Source: Chlorops oryzae (taxonomy: Eukaryota; Arthropoda; Insecta; Diptera; Chloropidae). From it: 64,000 bases of DNA. Shown here piece by piece: positions 1-12,111 of the stretch (positions are counted from its first letter, which is position 1; each line of letters begins with the position of its first letter). Below the pieces are notes generated by a model. The model worked only from the letters and a program-made list of their open reading frames with translations, was not told the DNA's origin and ran no database searches. A program made the translations under genes and the position numbers. The stretch covers positions 63,706,650 through 63,770,649 of the forward strand of contig CM035807.1 of NCBI GenBank assembly GCA_020466095.1, given 5' to 3'.

Positions 1-3000
1 GGGTGCTAGTCCGTTGAGTTGGCTTGATGCGTCGATAGTTTTGTATGCCTTCAGATTATTAATATCACTTAATAGCTCAGATTGTTGAATTGTCTTAACG
101 ATGAATTGCAAGGATGTATATAATTCAAAAGGACTTAATTCTGGTTGCAGCATGATTGAATGTATTTTCTTGCGTTCAGGACCTTTCTGATGTAGAGGAT
201 TTACTCTTTGATGATTGGTCTTCATAAGTTGAACAAATTTGATCACATAAGCTATTGTACGTAGCAAAAACTTAAACGAATTCCGATGATTTATGGAGTA
301 TAGTAGTTCACTTGAACTATTCTGAGCCTTGATGATTGCTACGATTGGTTTCTGTTTTAATTCCAATTCAACTGACGATTGAAGAGAACTTGACGATTGT
401 TGAGGCCATTGCGTTTGGCTTCCGTGGAGAAATAATGGCCCATAAAACCATATGGTATATGTTCGAAATTTTTCAGTTGAAATTCCCCGTGAAAGAACAT
501 CAGCTGGATTATTCTTTGATGGAACGTGATGCCATTGAGTTGGCAAGGAAAGCTGTTGAATTTTGCTGACACGATTAGCTACGAATGTATAATATGAGGA
601 TGCCGATGATTTAATCCAATTTAAAACAATTTCGGAGTCAGTCCAATAGATTGTTGTAACATCCAAATTTTTAAGATCACCCTTTACTCTTTTAGTTAAT
701 TCAGCTCCTAATAAAGCCGCACATAGTTCCAAACGAGGCAATGTTTGTTTCTTGATCGGCGCTACTCTTGATTTTGCACACAGTAAATTGACTGTTATAG
801 TTCCATCTGTGGCAACTGATCGAACATAAATTGCTGCCCCATACGCCTTTTCTGATGCGTCAACAAACGTATGAATTTGCGTTTTATTTGGTTGTATCGT
901 CTTATGGTTAAAGATGTGCCTGGGCGCTCTTATGCTGTTCAAACCTGTGAATCCTTTTAGAAATTGGTTCCATTCAAGTTGTAAGTTTTTTGGTAGCTCT
1001 TCATCCCACGATATTTTGAGTTGCCATAACTGTTGAGTGAATATTTTGGCCTTTACAATAACTGGACCAAATATTCCCAAGGGGTCAAATATTTTGCCGA
1101 GGTCAGAACAAACTGACCTTTTTGTTGGTGTCTTGTTGGATATTGTTGTGGATGCTCTCCCGCAAAGCTGATCAGTTTTAGGCAACCATATCACGCCCAA
1201 GGCCTTTTGTGCTTTATCAATATCTGAGTCGAAATCGAGGCTTATTTCCCCTTCGTCTAAGGCTGCGCCCGCCAAGAGCTGCGGATGGTTTGAACACCAC
1301 TTCCTTAGATTGAACCCGGCTTCTCTAAGCATTGTCGTAAGTTGCGTCTTTGCTTCCAGTGCTGTGCTCAAAAGATCGGCTCCACTAAGGCAATCATCAA
1401 CGTAGAAATCGTCATGCAGAATGGGAGCTCCAATTGGATATTTACTCATGCTTGATTGTGCTAAGTGTTGTAAACACCTTGTTGCTAGATATGGTGCTGA
1501 AGTAGTCCCATACGTTACAGTAGTTAGGTGATAGTATTTGATTGATTCAGTTGGATTTTTTCGCCAGATAATTGTTTGAAGATTCTGATCAGCTTCATGA
1601 ACCAGAATCTGCCGGTACATCTTTTCAATGTCTGCTGTAAATGCAATACGATGCATCCGGAATCTGAGCAGAATTGCGAATATGTCACTCTGAACGGTAG
1701 GTCCAGCATGCAGAACATCATTGAGTGAGAGCCCCGTCGAAGTTTTTGCTGAACCATCAAATACAACGCGCAGTTTTGTTGTTGTACTGTCTGGCTTCAA
1801 AACACAATGATGGGGTATGAAGAAACTTGGCGTCAATAGTTCATCTTTTGGAATTTCCTTCATGTGCCCTAGTGCCTCATACTCATTCATAAAGTTCACA
1901 TACTGCATTTTTAGGTTCTCGTCCTTACTGAGACGTCTTTCCAATGAAAAAAAACGTTGAAGGGCTAGCTGACATCAATTTCCAAGAGCAGATACATTTC
2001 CCAATCGAGGTAGGTGAACCATGTATCTGCCTTCGTGTGTCCTTGCCACAGTTTGAACAAAGTGAATTTCGCATAATCTTTCCGATTCTGTCATTTGTCG
2101 TTGTACCTCGTCTGCATCATCCATTTTCCAGAATTTTTCCACCATTGTTGAAGTTGCAATTTCGTCTTCACTGAAAACTGCGCATGTTGTTGACCTTCCT
2201 TGCTCTCCAGCTACTTTTCCAGTAACTATCCATCCTAATACTGAATTTTGTAGGTTAGGACACCCAGATTTTAATTTTATTTGTTGCGGCCGAAGTAAAT
2301 CAGTGTAAAATTCTGCTCCTAGAAGGACATCGACTCTTTCTGGTGTGAAGAATTCAGGGTCTGCGAGTTTAATGTTTTGTGGTAGATTCCATTCTGATGT
2401 GTCAATATGGCATGATGGCTGTGCAGATACTATGTAAGGTAGAATGAACGCTTCCAGCTGTGCTGAATACTTTCCATTTAGTGAATTCAATGCAACATTC
2501 ACTCGTTGGGTTGACTGTCGGGTGTTTCGCCCGATTCCTTCAATACAAAGAGATGATTTTGAGGGAGACAGTGCTAGTCTTTTTACAGTCCTCTCGGATA
2601 TTATGTTGATTTGAGATCCAGAGTCTAAAAGTGCACGGACTTCGCAACTGCGACCGTTATTCGCAGTTAATCTTATTTTTGCTGTTGCAAGGAGAACGAA
2701 CTTGTACCCAGCTGATGGTTGATTGGATAAAGCTACCGTAGCCTGTGTGTCTGTTGCTTTTTCTACAGTTGATTCTTTTTGCTCTGTAGCCACTGTTGAC
2801 GTGACATTACCTTTGTCATTGGAAGACTTAGATTGCTCTAAATGTAATAAAGTATTATGTTTTTTTGGGCACTTAGAACAAGATCTAGCTGAGCAGCCTT
2901 TGGATTGATGGTCGTCTTTAAAGCAGTTGACACACAACTTGTGGTTTTGTGTCCATTTAAGTCGTTCTACTGGGGACATCTTTAAGAATTTTCCGCAATA

Positions 3001-4359
3001 GTAGATCGGGTGACCTTCTTTGCTGCATACCTTGCATGCCTTAGAGTTGGTTGCTGTGGCCGACGTTGCTGAATCCGCCTTTTCCTTACCCCCAACGGCT
3101 TCCAGAGCTTGAAATCGAAGTTCTAAAAATTTTAGGAAATGTTGTATGCTCTGAAGTTCTCTAGGAGACTGTAATGAAGATTCATATAGAATATGGCTTT
3201 GTCGATCCAATTTTTTAACCAGAATATGCAGCAGAAGAGGACTCCATTGATCGGTGTCGACACCTATGTTTTGTAATGCGAGCAAACTTTCATGTATGGT
3301 GTCATGAAAATTGCGAACGGTGTTTTTCTCAGGTGTTAAATTTTTAAGCGCCAAAATCTTTTCAATGATGAATCCAGTAAGTACTCGTTTATTGTTGAAA
3401 CGTTCTTCTAGAATTGTCCATGCTGATGTATAGTTATCTTCTGTTAGGTTGAGATGTCGTATCAACCTCTCTGCTTCTCCAGTGAGGTTGGTTTTTAAAT
3501 ACCACATTTTCTCTATGTTCTGCAGTGGTTGTTCATGAATAGTACGCTTGAAAATATCAGAAAAAGTCTGCCATTTCAAGAGATTGCCATCAAACTTCGG
3601 TATTGATATTTTAGGCAATTTTATCTCAGGTCGGCCTCGTGAAGGTGTCTTGGATTCCTTCATCAAGTTGGTGAGAGATGCCAGTTTTTTATGAACTTCA
3701 CTCTCAATATTTATAAACTCATGCATGTCGTATCCTTGTTGTGTTGGATCACTGACATGTTCATGAATTTCAAAGTTTGCTTGTTGAATGTGGTCATAGA
3801 GTGTGCTTATTGCATTAATTCCATGTTCTGGAGATTCGTTTACTGCTGTGCCTTGAAGCAGTCTTGAAAGGGAAGACATCATTGCCTGTTGTCTCCGTAT
3901 CAAGGGTCCGATTTCATTTGTAGAATGCCGGTTGTCCTTTTCAGTAATTGTCCCATTGGACGTAGGGACAGTTTTTGGGATTGTTCCTGACCGCTCATGT
4001 GGAGCTGAAGCCTTGAAGTCCAATAACGCCTTTTCTAATTGCTCTTTAAATTTCTCCACCAGCTCCAGTGTTTGAGTATATTTGTCTTTTGTGAAGTAAT
4101 CATCGTCGAGTGGAACTTGCTCCATCAAGCGAATGTCGTTGTCCACACGCTCAAAGTGCTGCCATGCCCTGTTTATTCGGTTGAGACGTTCTTGGAAATA
4201 ATCTGCATTGTTCTTTCGCGATGGTGAATCTTTTTGGTAATTACGGATGATCGTTTTAATGTTTTCCGTAGTAGTTTCTTGTTCCGCCTTTAGCTGCTTA
4301 AACTCCTCCATTATGCGTTGTATATATGAAATAAGTTTGTTTGTTGAACTGTTGATCAC
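1..4359 (-). pseudogene. BEL/Pao retrotransposon gag-pol, one in-frame stop, runs off window
   Basis: Gag-Pol polyprotein of a BEL/Pao LTR retrotransposon, needed for particle assembly and reverse transcription. From the Met at 4359 the frame holds a Gag DUF1759-type region (about residues 245-420), CCHC/CCCC zinc knuckles (about 445-510, starting CKVCSKEGHPIYYC) and an aspartic protease motif LLDSGSQ (about 575). A TGA stands at 1977-1975 (residue 795). Beyond it the same frame stays open to base 1 and encodes reverse transcriptase with the FYVDD catalytic box (1407-1393) and RNase H (FVDASEKAYG near 860, TDSE near 640). Integrase must lie to the left of the window. The LTR and primer site lie upstream at 4573-5163. 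One stop in about 1450 codons suggests a fairly young copy. The stop could also be a sequencing error. Family assignment is firm. Confidence 0.9.
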
Positions 4360-4590
4360 TTGCAGTAGTCCTTCTTTATATGTAAAAAAGATCTGCTATA
4401 TTTTCAACTGTCCAGCCTTTGATAATCCTTCAGGATATAACTACTGCTGACAGTGAGACCGCTCGAGTTGCGCGAACTTTGACTTCGGTATAATAAACGA
4501 TTTTATTCGCGACGAACTACTCGAATGTATTAAAATTTTGTTGTTTATTGACGACTGAACTCAGAAGAAGTTCTTTGTCGGGGTCACCAA
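4360..4590 (-). other. BEL leader with tRNA primer-binding site
   Basis: Untranslated leader between LTR and gag start. Directly next to the LTR end, the minus strand reads TGGTGACCCCGACAAAG (4589-4573), which has the TGGYGACC form of primer-binding sites in BEL and several gypsy elements. No other feature is visible before the gag ATG. Confidence 0.65.
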
Positions 4591-5163
4591 TGTTTTTACT
4601 TCAAAATATCGGCTTGAATTCAAAAACCATACAGCACATGAACTGCAGATATCAGAATTCAAGTTGTACCAAGCAGCACATAAACTGTTGATACACGAAG
4701 ACAAGTCCCTAAGTTGATCACACAATGGTTTCAATTGGACTCATGTTTATTAATAAATTTCATTTCTTTTATACATTATTATTGCTAGATAATCAATATT
4801 TAAATCAATGAAGCTCAATATTAATTCATTATTGCTTAAGCAGTAATTTTTCTTTTTCTTGTTCTTTTCTTTTGCTTTGTTTTTTATATACAAACATATT
4901 CTCGCTTACATGCAAAGTTTTCTTGCGACATAAATTTTTGCTGATCGCATAAAATAAACAATTGTGGATTGAATTCTAAACAGCGATCTTTTTGTACGTG
5001 GTGTTTGGATTTTCCAGGTGTTTGTAAATAATTGCTTTCCGCTTTTCTTCTTGTTGAGACGACATCTTTTCAGAAGCTCTTTTATTTTACGAATGAGTAT
5101 TTTTTTTTATCTGCAATATTTATACTTTATTTAGGTACCAAATATGTTGCTATAGAGTTAACA
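4591..5163 (-). repeat. 5' LTR of the BEL/Pao element
   Basis: On the plus strand the block begins TGTTTTTAC at 4591, immediately beside the primer-binding site, and ends ..GAGTTAACA at 5163, giving the TG..CA ends of an LTR of about 573 bp. The inner edge is secure. The outer edge is inferred from the terminal TGTTA/TAACA and has no partner LTR in the window to confirm it. Confidence 0.6.
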
Positions 5164-5225
5164 CTTTTTTATAAATAGCCTAAAAACAAAAGGACAGTTA
5201 TTTCCTTTAGTCCACTATCAACTTC

Positions 5226-6724
5226 GGTTTTCTATGAAAAAATTGATACCTTGAATCTTGGCTTATTTACCCCAAAAAAAGACCAATGTGAACTCTGTGC
5301 ACGTTATGCTGCCGGCAACGTTTCGCAAAGCCAGTACACTTTACATCAAGAGAAGAAATAAGCCAGGAAAGAAAAAATAAGAGATAAAAGTGAAGAACCA
5401 TATGGGGCCGTCCATATATTACGTCAGCATGTTTTTGACCATTTTAGACCCCCCATCCCCCTTATCGTCAATCATCATCGTCCAGAAGCTCCACCCACAA
5501 GAAGAATTATTTTTGATACTGATGGATGCAATTATCAAAATCGTAATTGTATTTTGAGTAATGCATTGCTTAATGCAGCAATCAAATATCAAGTTTTCAT
5601 TGAACAAAAAGTACCGGCCATACGCAAATGGAGACGGACAGTGTTCATTCTACGATAGAGCGTTCTATGAAAAATAAAAATATTAACGTTCCTGCTGATT
5701 ACATTGGTGTTTGTAAGACAGCACGAAAAACCCCCGAACCGTACGATGTCAACTATTTGGATCATACGTTTTTTAAAACATTTGAGAACATCAAATTTTG
5801 CAAAACCATCCGTCCTGGTCGAAGTAACCCGGAATCTCGACACGCAATTTTTCATGGCATGCCATCTGTCAAAGTATAGATATTGCCAATGGAGACCGCA
5901 ATATGCCAATTTATGTCTTGCAATATTGCTTGCCATAAATTGCTTGCCATGAACTTGGCAATGAGCGCCATTTTGGTTGTTTGACAGCCGAAATACATTT
6001 TTCAGAAGAATTCGATGTGTTCACATCGTAGCGAGGAATTGTTCATTTCGGATATTTTCATATTAATATTAATTTTTACCTTTTGAATATTAGTTTTATA
6101 TGAATGCCATTCTAACACTCTGATTTAAAGCGTATTTAACTAATAGGAAAAAAATATTAAAACCAATAAAAGAATGAAATTAAAAATTATAAGTAATAAT
6201 CAATAATAATTATTATTATTATTATTATAATTATAATCATATATTCATGACCCAAAAACAAGAAAAACTCAGTAGATTTAGTTTTCAATGACAACCAAGG
6301 CGCGTGCTCAACGTATTAACTTCTTGGTGGTTATTTCATAAATGCCGATGGCATAACATAAAAAAAACCCACCCTGGAAATATTGCTAATGGCAAGACAT
6401 GAATTTGACAGATGGCATTCTTTGAAAAAGTGCGTGTCGAGTTGTCGGGTAAGGCCGATGCCAAGGTGACAGATATCCGTGGTTTTAGATATTAGATACA
6501 CACCAGATGGTGAAATATTTTTTAAGCTGAGCTTTTCTGATGAATGGAAAGCATTGCCTCAGAGAATTGACAGAAATGTAGTCGCCTTGCTGTGGTCTGA
6601 TTTAGAACAGCTTCACCAAGAAAGAAAAAATATAACGCAAAAGAAATATGAAGACTTGCAATACATAAAAGCTTCTTTACCCAAAGACTATCATTCATTT
6701 TATGATAACTTGCTTCACGATTGA
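5226..6724 (+). pseudogene. Relic transposase of an unclassified DNA transposon, split by a MITE
   Basis: Three colinear pieces of one protein. 5230-5400 encodes a Cys-rich segment (KKDQCELCARY, then YTLHQEKK, stop, ARKEKIRDK). 5515-5827 encodes a segment with the motif DGCNYQNRN, likely carrying one catalytic Asp, followed by HSTIERSMKNKNINVPADYI and the IRPGR stretch. 6450-6724 encodes the C-terminus, ending LPKDYHSFYDNLLHD. The MITE at 5828-6449 interrupts the IRPGR stretch, and its TAA duplication restores the frame when one copy is removed. A GC-rich piece at 5404-5480 (GGGGCCGTCCATATATTACG) replaces about 100 residues. I recall this protein family from uncharacterised insect and cnidarian transposases but cannot name the superfamily. 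It is non-functional. Confidence 0.6.
5828..6449. mobile_element. Harbinger-like MITE with TAA target duplication
   Basis: A 622-bp element with imperfect ~43-bp terminal inverted repeats. The left end starts CCCGGAATCTCGACACGCAA and the inverted right end starts CCCGACAACTCGACACGCAC. It is flanked by TAA at 5825-5827 and 6450-6452. A three-base TAA/TWA duplication is typical of PIF/Harbinger. There is no coding capacity; the interior is A/T-rich with ATT repeats near 6205-6240. A relative in reverse orientation occurs at 36430-36643. Confidence 0.75.
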
Positions 6725-7210
6725 CTTTTTTTAATAAAAGCCACAAAAAGGCAGGATAAATATTAAGCTTGCGATAAAGGCTAAAACGTTTTTTATTAAC
6801 TTATTAATATTCTTTTTAACAGCAATGAAGTAGGACTGTATTTAATGACCATACTCTATATCAAATAAAATTGCTTTTAGTTTTGAAACACAACTAAATT
6901 TTTAATTTATTAATCGCAACACGCTAGAAACTCTAAAAAAAAACCTTTTAGGAAAATGTACTAACTCCCAATGTACGTCAGAAAAACGAAACAGAAAATG
7001 TGCTAAATCCAAAAAACCTTTCCAAATGGGTAGAAACGGGTTTTTTTAAATATGTTTCTTTCTGACATTGAAAACAGTACGACTTTATATTTATAAAACT
7101 GCGTTTAAAATTTCTAAAAATAATGGCAGTTGCGAAAATAAAACAGTTTTTTGTCTCTCCTGAACAATTTTCAAAAATTGGAGTTGGCCAAATTTCACTC
7201 TAAGTCGACG
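6725..7210. other. AT-rich spacer, nothing recognised
   Basis: No open frame, repeat end or RNA signal was recognised. It includes the 3' flank of the relic transposase. Confidence 0.5.
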
Positions 7211-7395
7211 ATATCCTTCGCGTAGAAGGATTTATATTTTGATGTTATAGTTTTTATTTCTATATTATATATCCTAGAGGTTTTATTTTGTTATGTCCCG
7301 CTATTGCTGAGCGGCACGACTCGCAAATCTATTTGGCGGCTAGTGCCCAATATCTCTGTATTTATACGGTGTAGATACGCCGATTATTGAGAATG
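7211..7395. repeat. Fragment shared with the interior of the LTR element at 60-64 kb
   Basis: The stretch containing GAAGGATTTATATTTT, then TGTCCCGCTATTGCTGAGCG, then ATACGGTGTAGATACGCC matches 62728-62900 in the same orientation with roughly 80-85% identity by eye. It is therefore a solo internal fragment of that element family, here without LTRs. Confidence 0.65.
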
Positions 7396-7455
7396 GAAAA
7401 GCAAAAGGTTTCTCATGTTAATCTAATCTGAAGTTCCAACTGAACTTCAAGCTTT

Positions 7456-7692
7456 GGCCCCTATTATGAATGGCGACTGTCAACAAAGTTGATAGTTGAT
7501 ACTTTTTGTACGGGCCATAAAGTCGTTCGTCGCAGGTGGACGGAGTTGCTACTTTTGAAATAAGTAAAGACAAGCATGGTCTACAATGTAAATAAGTTTC
7601 AACTGAGTCCACCTGCGACAAACGACTTTATAGCCCGTACAAAAAGTATCAACTATCAACTTTGTTGACAGTCGCCATTCATAATAGGGGCC
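7456..7692. mobile_element. Foldback element with ~85-bp inverted arms
   Basis: The left arm begins GGCCCCTATTATGAATGGCG at 7456. The right arm ends with its exact reverse complement at 7692. The arms stay nearly identical for about 85 bases (one or two mismatches), separated by about 65 bases. There is no coding sequence. Terminal CCCCTATTATGAAT resembles the ends of the foldbacks at 34883 and 38650. The target duplication is unclear (TTT on both sides). Confidence 0.75.
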
Positions 7693-7724
7693 TTTATTTA
7701 TATTAAAAATATGTTAAGTAAGCA

Positions 7725-7905
7725 TAAATGACTTACAATTGAAAAACATAGAATCTTACGAATTAGCTAGTGAGGTATGCTGACAAAACACTTTCCCACG
7801 ATTCGAAGACGTTGCCTTCAAAATATGTTGCTTGTGCAATGAGTGCAGCTTGCAAAGAATTTGGTTATATGAAACGATTTAGGTCGTGAATGAAGTGGAA
7901 AAATG
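7725..7905. repeat. Fragment shared (inverted) with 21400-21590
   Basis: Bases including GACAAAACACTTTCCCACGA and GTGCAATGAGTGCAGCTTG match the reverse complement of 21400-21590 with about 85% identity by eye. The second site adjoins gypsy-type polymerase relics, so this is probably a piece of the same gypsy-type element. Confidence 0.6.
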
Positions 7906-8149
7906 AGTTTTTGCGTTTATGTGTATACATACTCCAGTGGAAATCGAACGACATATCTACGCTCGGCGTTGCGAACGGTGGTTTCGGAGTACAACTGGTC
8001 ACAGTATTGGAGTTCTGCAGAAGCCGAAAGATCCTGAGATATCTCTTCTTGCCCCCAAAAGCTCTTGGGATGATCATCAAGTGACTCCATTGGCTGCGTG
8101 GTGGTTGTGCATGTGGCGAATGATTGCGTCGACTCGCTAGATATTGGGG

Positions 8150-9111
8150 TGGTTGCTCATGGCGGTGAAATTGGCAATGCGTTCAGCGATCTCGAAACGT
8201 CGTTGCATGAATTCCTTCATTTGTTGCCACGTAGGAGGTTCCCGTTGAGATGAAAGCGAATGTTTCCAGTCCAGGACGGCATGAGCAGAAAAACCCTGTG
8301 CGCAAAAATGCACCTAAACGGGATTCACCAAATTTACATCTCCTTCACTCTTCATCACGGCGAGACTATCAGCGACGGTGGAGAGGAGTTGTACAATCGC
8401 TTCACTCGCCTTTTCCTTAATGTCTGTTGAGTTGAAGCAAATCTTAAGTTGATTATTGATGAGCAGTCGCCGATTCTCACAACGTGCTTTAAGAGCTTCC
8501 TACGCCTCGTCGAACTTCCCTTCACTTGGGGGAAATCCTCGAAAAATTTGGATGGCCGCACCTAAAGTCTTATCGTGAAGATGAATGAGCCTTCTGACCG
8601 GACCAATGCTGGAGTTGTGGATATACAAGATCTTTAAGCGATCACGGAATGCTGGCCACTCATTATAAGCGCCGACAAGCACCTTTTCGTCACACAATGG
8701 GACTATAAGGCTGTTCTCGCTTTCGGTTTCTCAAAGGCGTAGCATGAGTATACTGGACAACGGGAGTCGGGCACGAAAAGAGCTCTAACTGCTCTTAAAG
8801 ATAGCCTTTCGCTTCGTAATATAAAGCGCGGCATTCTTCCAGAATGGCTGATAAATTTTCGTAGGCGGCTGAATCCGTCCCGCATCCAAGACAAACTGCA
8901 ATATGCTTATATTAAAGGCTGCAACCTTGTTGCGATTTAGCCTGTCGTAGGGTGCAATGCTCGAAAGACACAGAAGTCGTCCAAGCAGCTTAATATATAA
9001 CTTGAATTCTGAGTCGCTTCGAATTGTATAAATAAGGAATAGGCGACTCAGCGTTTCCCACGAATTGCCGTCTTGAAATATGACGCTTTTCTTATCACCG
9101 ACGTTGTGCAC
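8150..9111 (-). pseudogene. BEL/Pao-type Gag relic (DUF1759)
   Basis: The minus strand encodes, with shifts and stops, a recognisable Gag core. It contains YNEWPAFRDRLK, then the stretch through EALKARCENRRLLINNQLK, then a degraded segment ending near LPTW/PPTW..MKEFMQRRFEIAERI at about 8180. The order and motifs match the DUF1759 region of the intact copy at 1-4359, but the sequence is clearly another family. The part at 8703-9111 is open and upstream in the same direction but is not recognised. No zinc knuckles or polymerase follow. Confidence 0.6.
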
Positions 9112-9948
9112 ACAGAGCGCCCTTAAGCAATCTCCACAAGCCGTCTTTTGACGATCACGTTGAAGTCACGTTATGCCTCGTCGGCATGATTGCACTTGGG
9201 ACGTCTTTCCTTATTATGTTTATCTTTATGTAACTTTGAATTCTTTAAGTATTGTTGTTGTTTTTGTTGTTCGTAAGTCTTAGAGTTAAATCAAAAATAA
9301 ACTAGCTTCAGTTTGGAATGAACCTTCAACTCAAAAACATCTCCAGTCTTTTACTCGGATACTTTCATCTCAATACTTCATCAAAAACCTTGCACAGATC
9401 TTTCCACTGTACTCGAGCACTGCTAGATGCGCATCCAATCTAAATCGCTAAGAACTCAACCCATGTCTCTCATTCCATGAACACAAGTTTTTAAATAGAC
9501 CTACAATGGGGTTCAATTTCACGCTAGACGTCATGTCGATGATTGTCTCGGCGCGATGAAGAAATTTTACCGATTACGTTTGAAATAACCAAAGGGCCAG
9601 CAAATACTAACCATCATAACCAACCTTCCACGTGAATTTTACTGCAACAAAGCATTGAAATCGTTTTAAAACTGTCCAGATTTTATTTAAATCGGTAAGA
9701 TAATCGAAATTGAGTTGTAAATATTTTATTTATTTCAAAAGGCTAGCCAGTCAACCTACGAATATTTTTGTTCTCGTGTATTGGATTATTCAAACTCTTC
9801 TAAGTGAAGAAATCGCATGCGAGAAAAACCTGCCTTACTTCGCACGCCAACTGCAAATTCAAATCGAACAATCGAAACAGTGACCGAAAGGACAAACGAT
9901 AGCAGCGCTGCAACATAGCTGACCAACGTGCTTTTCGTCTAATTTACA
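9112..9948. other. No gene recognised
   Basis: Mixed-composition DNA with a short TTGTTG-rich run near 9255-9270. It may include leader or LTR of the Gag relic to its left, but no paired ends were found. Confidence 0.4.
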
Positions 9949-11279
9949 TTGTCTCCTATTTGTTTGCGTTCAAAAAGCCGTAAGTCCTATCAAACTGTAG
10001 ACACAAATCTACGCAAATACACTCACTGGTCACCCCGCTGCAGCTCACCTTTTGGTTTCCCCTGCCACGAGATAGCGAGACAGGTACGTTTTTTCGAACG
10101 AGAAAAGCACTTTGAAGGGCACTGGAAGGCTTACGACTCGTGTACTGGAATGGGCTCTTGGATGGAAATTTCTCCACAGAAGCCAGGAGTCCTGGCAGGA
10201 TCGGAAATATTTGTAACACTTAGTTCTACTGCTTGTTTGACCAAATAATGGGGCAAAGAAAAATCGTTTCCAGATGAAATAAGAAAAATAAACCACGAAC
10301 CTTGGACTACCGATGCTGTAGACGTCGTTGTGGGTGCAGACGCTCGAGCTGGGACTTCTGTTGGTGACGCTAGAAGCAGCGGCTGATAATGGACAATAAA
10401 TTCGATGCGACACTCACGGTTAGACCCGAATCACGTTATCTCAAAAAAACCGACATGCGTTTACTTTTTTTAGCTCGGAAACTTAACGTTCGCGGAAAAA
10501 ATCAGACCCAAACAAAAAAGGAAACGCCTTACTCACTTGACTATTGCAAAATTTATTAAAATCAAGCTGACTGGCGTTGCCAATCAAGCCCTGCCGGAAA
10601 AAGTGCAAGCAGATGGGCTTGAAGTGATGCCCCTCTTTCCCGCTTTTTTCCGCTGGCGGAATTAAGTTGCGTAGAGACAGCGACAAACACGGACAATGGC
10701 ACTCACCTGAAACTAAAGCGGAGCTAAAATGAAAAGAAAGGTGTATATGTATAAGGTGTTGGTGAAGATACCTTGAACCGAACTAGAAGCTGGGTTCAAA
10801 ACCGGTTGTTTGTGCCCGCAAGGATTGAATGGTCTTTCGACCCAAATGGGGCAAAGGGAAATCGTGCGAAGATAAACAAAGGAGGACGAATCAACCACGC
10901 ACCTTGTTGCACTGATGCGGTCGAAGTCTCTGCTGGCCTTTCCTCTTCTTCGGGCTGTGAATTGGTTTGGTGTAGCTGCAGCGGCTGCTGTTGATGACGG
11001 ACGCAGTTTGGGTGTTGATTTGAGTTCGGGTTTAACTCGCGGAAACGACCGGATGGTTTTGAAAAAAACGTTCGCGTAAGATTTGGATCGCACACAAAAA
11101 AAACGAACCGATTGACGGAACCCGTTGCACACAATATAACTGTTCGGTGCATAGCGACAGCGGCAAAACCGGACACCGGTCGTATCAGCTTTTCCACACT
11201 TCTCAGAAATGTTTGGAAAACAATTTTTTCGTTGGCCAAATATTAAAATTAACATTTTCACAAAAAAAAGTAAAATCAA
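9949..11279 (-). other. Unassigned GC-richer block with two related segments
   Basis: Open frames cluster on the minus strand (10045-10413 and 10713-11279) and give Ser/Arg/Phe-rich products that I do not recognise. Segments 10230-10420 and 10840-11010 share an order of motifs: GGGGCAAAG..AAATCG, then AACCACG.ACCTTG, then AGCAGCGGCTG or CAGCGGCTGC. They look like an old internal duplication. On the minus strand GTGAGT-type donor-like sites recur (near 10415, 10530 and 10705), so 5' exons of a host gene are possible. A retroelement leader is equally possible. No product is claimed. Confidence 0.25.
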
Positions 11280-11483
11280 CGGACCTGAAGCCCGATAAAC
11301 ATTTTCAAAATCGAAAATCGGTTAGATTTAAACTTAATCTATACATATAAAAATGGATGTTTGTATATTTGTGATCGATGGACGCCGAAACCGCTCGACC
11401 GATTTTTATGAAAATTGGTATGTATACTTAGTAGGTAGTGGAGAAGGTTTATAGGTTTATTTGATACCGCTAGATGAGGTAGT

Positions 11484-11830
11484 TCGCGAATAATTGGTAA
11501 GTTTTAAACCACTTATGCTTAAGTTGTGAAATGGGTATCGTTGGAAAGCTATTTACAAGTAGATATATGTAGGCTATAATTTTAAAAGAATGACTACCAC
11601 AAACCGCGAAAATTGAAAATTTAAAAAATATTTAAAAAAGTTGATGTACTGAGGTGAAAATGTTTGCTAAGACTTCCTTGATATAACTGGAATAGTGGCA
11701 AAAAATTGGATGGGTAGTACGCAGAGAAATTGGCAAATTTTAAACCACTTATCCTGAAATTTTGAAGTGGGTATCGTTTTAAAGCTGGTAATGCGTAGTT
11801 ATATGTATGTACGGTATAACTTTGAAAGAA
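11484..11830. repeat. Two diverged ~228-bp direct repeats
   Basis: Both units contain AATTGGTAAGTTTTAAACCACTT or a near relative, then GGGTATCGTT..AAAGCT, then a TATATGTA run and AAAGAATG. They start near 11484 and 11712. Confidence 0.55.
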
Positions 11831-12111
11831 TGCCTGCTTTATTGCGGTTATAATCGGACCACGACCATGACCCGAAATTTTGCAAAGCTTTAATTTTCAA
11901 TATTTGAAAGAGGGGTGAGAGAGGAAAAGGTGGAAAAGGAAGAATAGGGAGAAAAGGGGAAAAGAAGGAAAGGGGGAAGGGTAGAAAATGGGTGAAAAGA
12001 CTTTTTTTGTAATTTTCTTATAGATGAGCGGCAGCTGCTGCGCCCACAAATAACGAGTTAAATTGAACTTGCGTTTTAGATGTGGGCAGAAGATTAAAGT
12101 TATAAACGCAG

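Noticed and set aside
10045..10413. 122-codon minus-strand frame as a gene
   Set aside because: No motif, no conserved start context, overlapping alternatives; kept only as part of an unassigned block.
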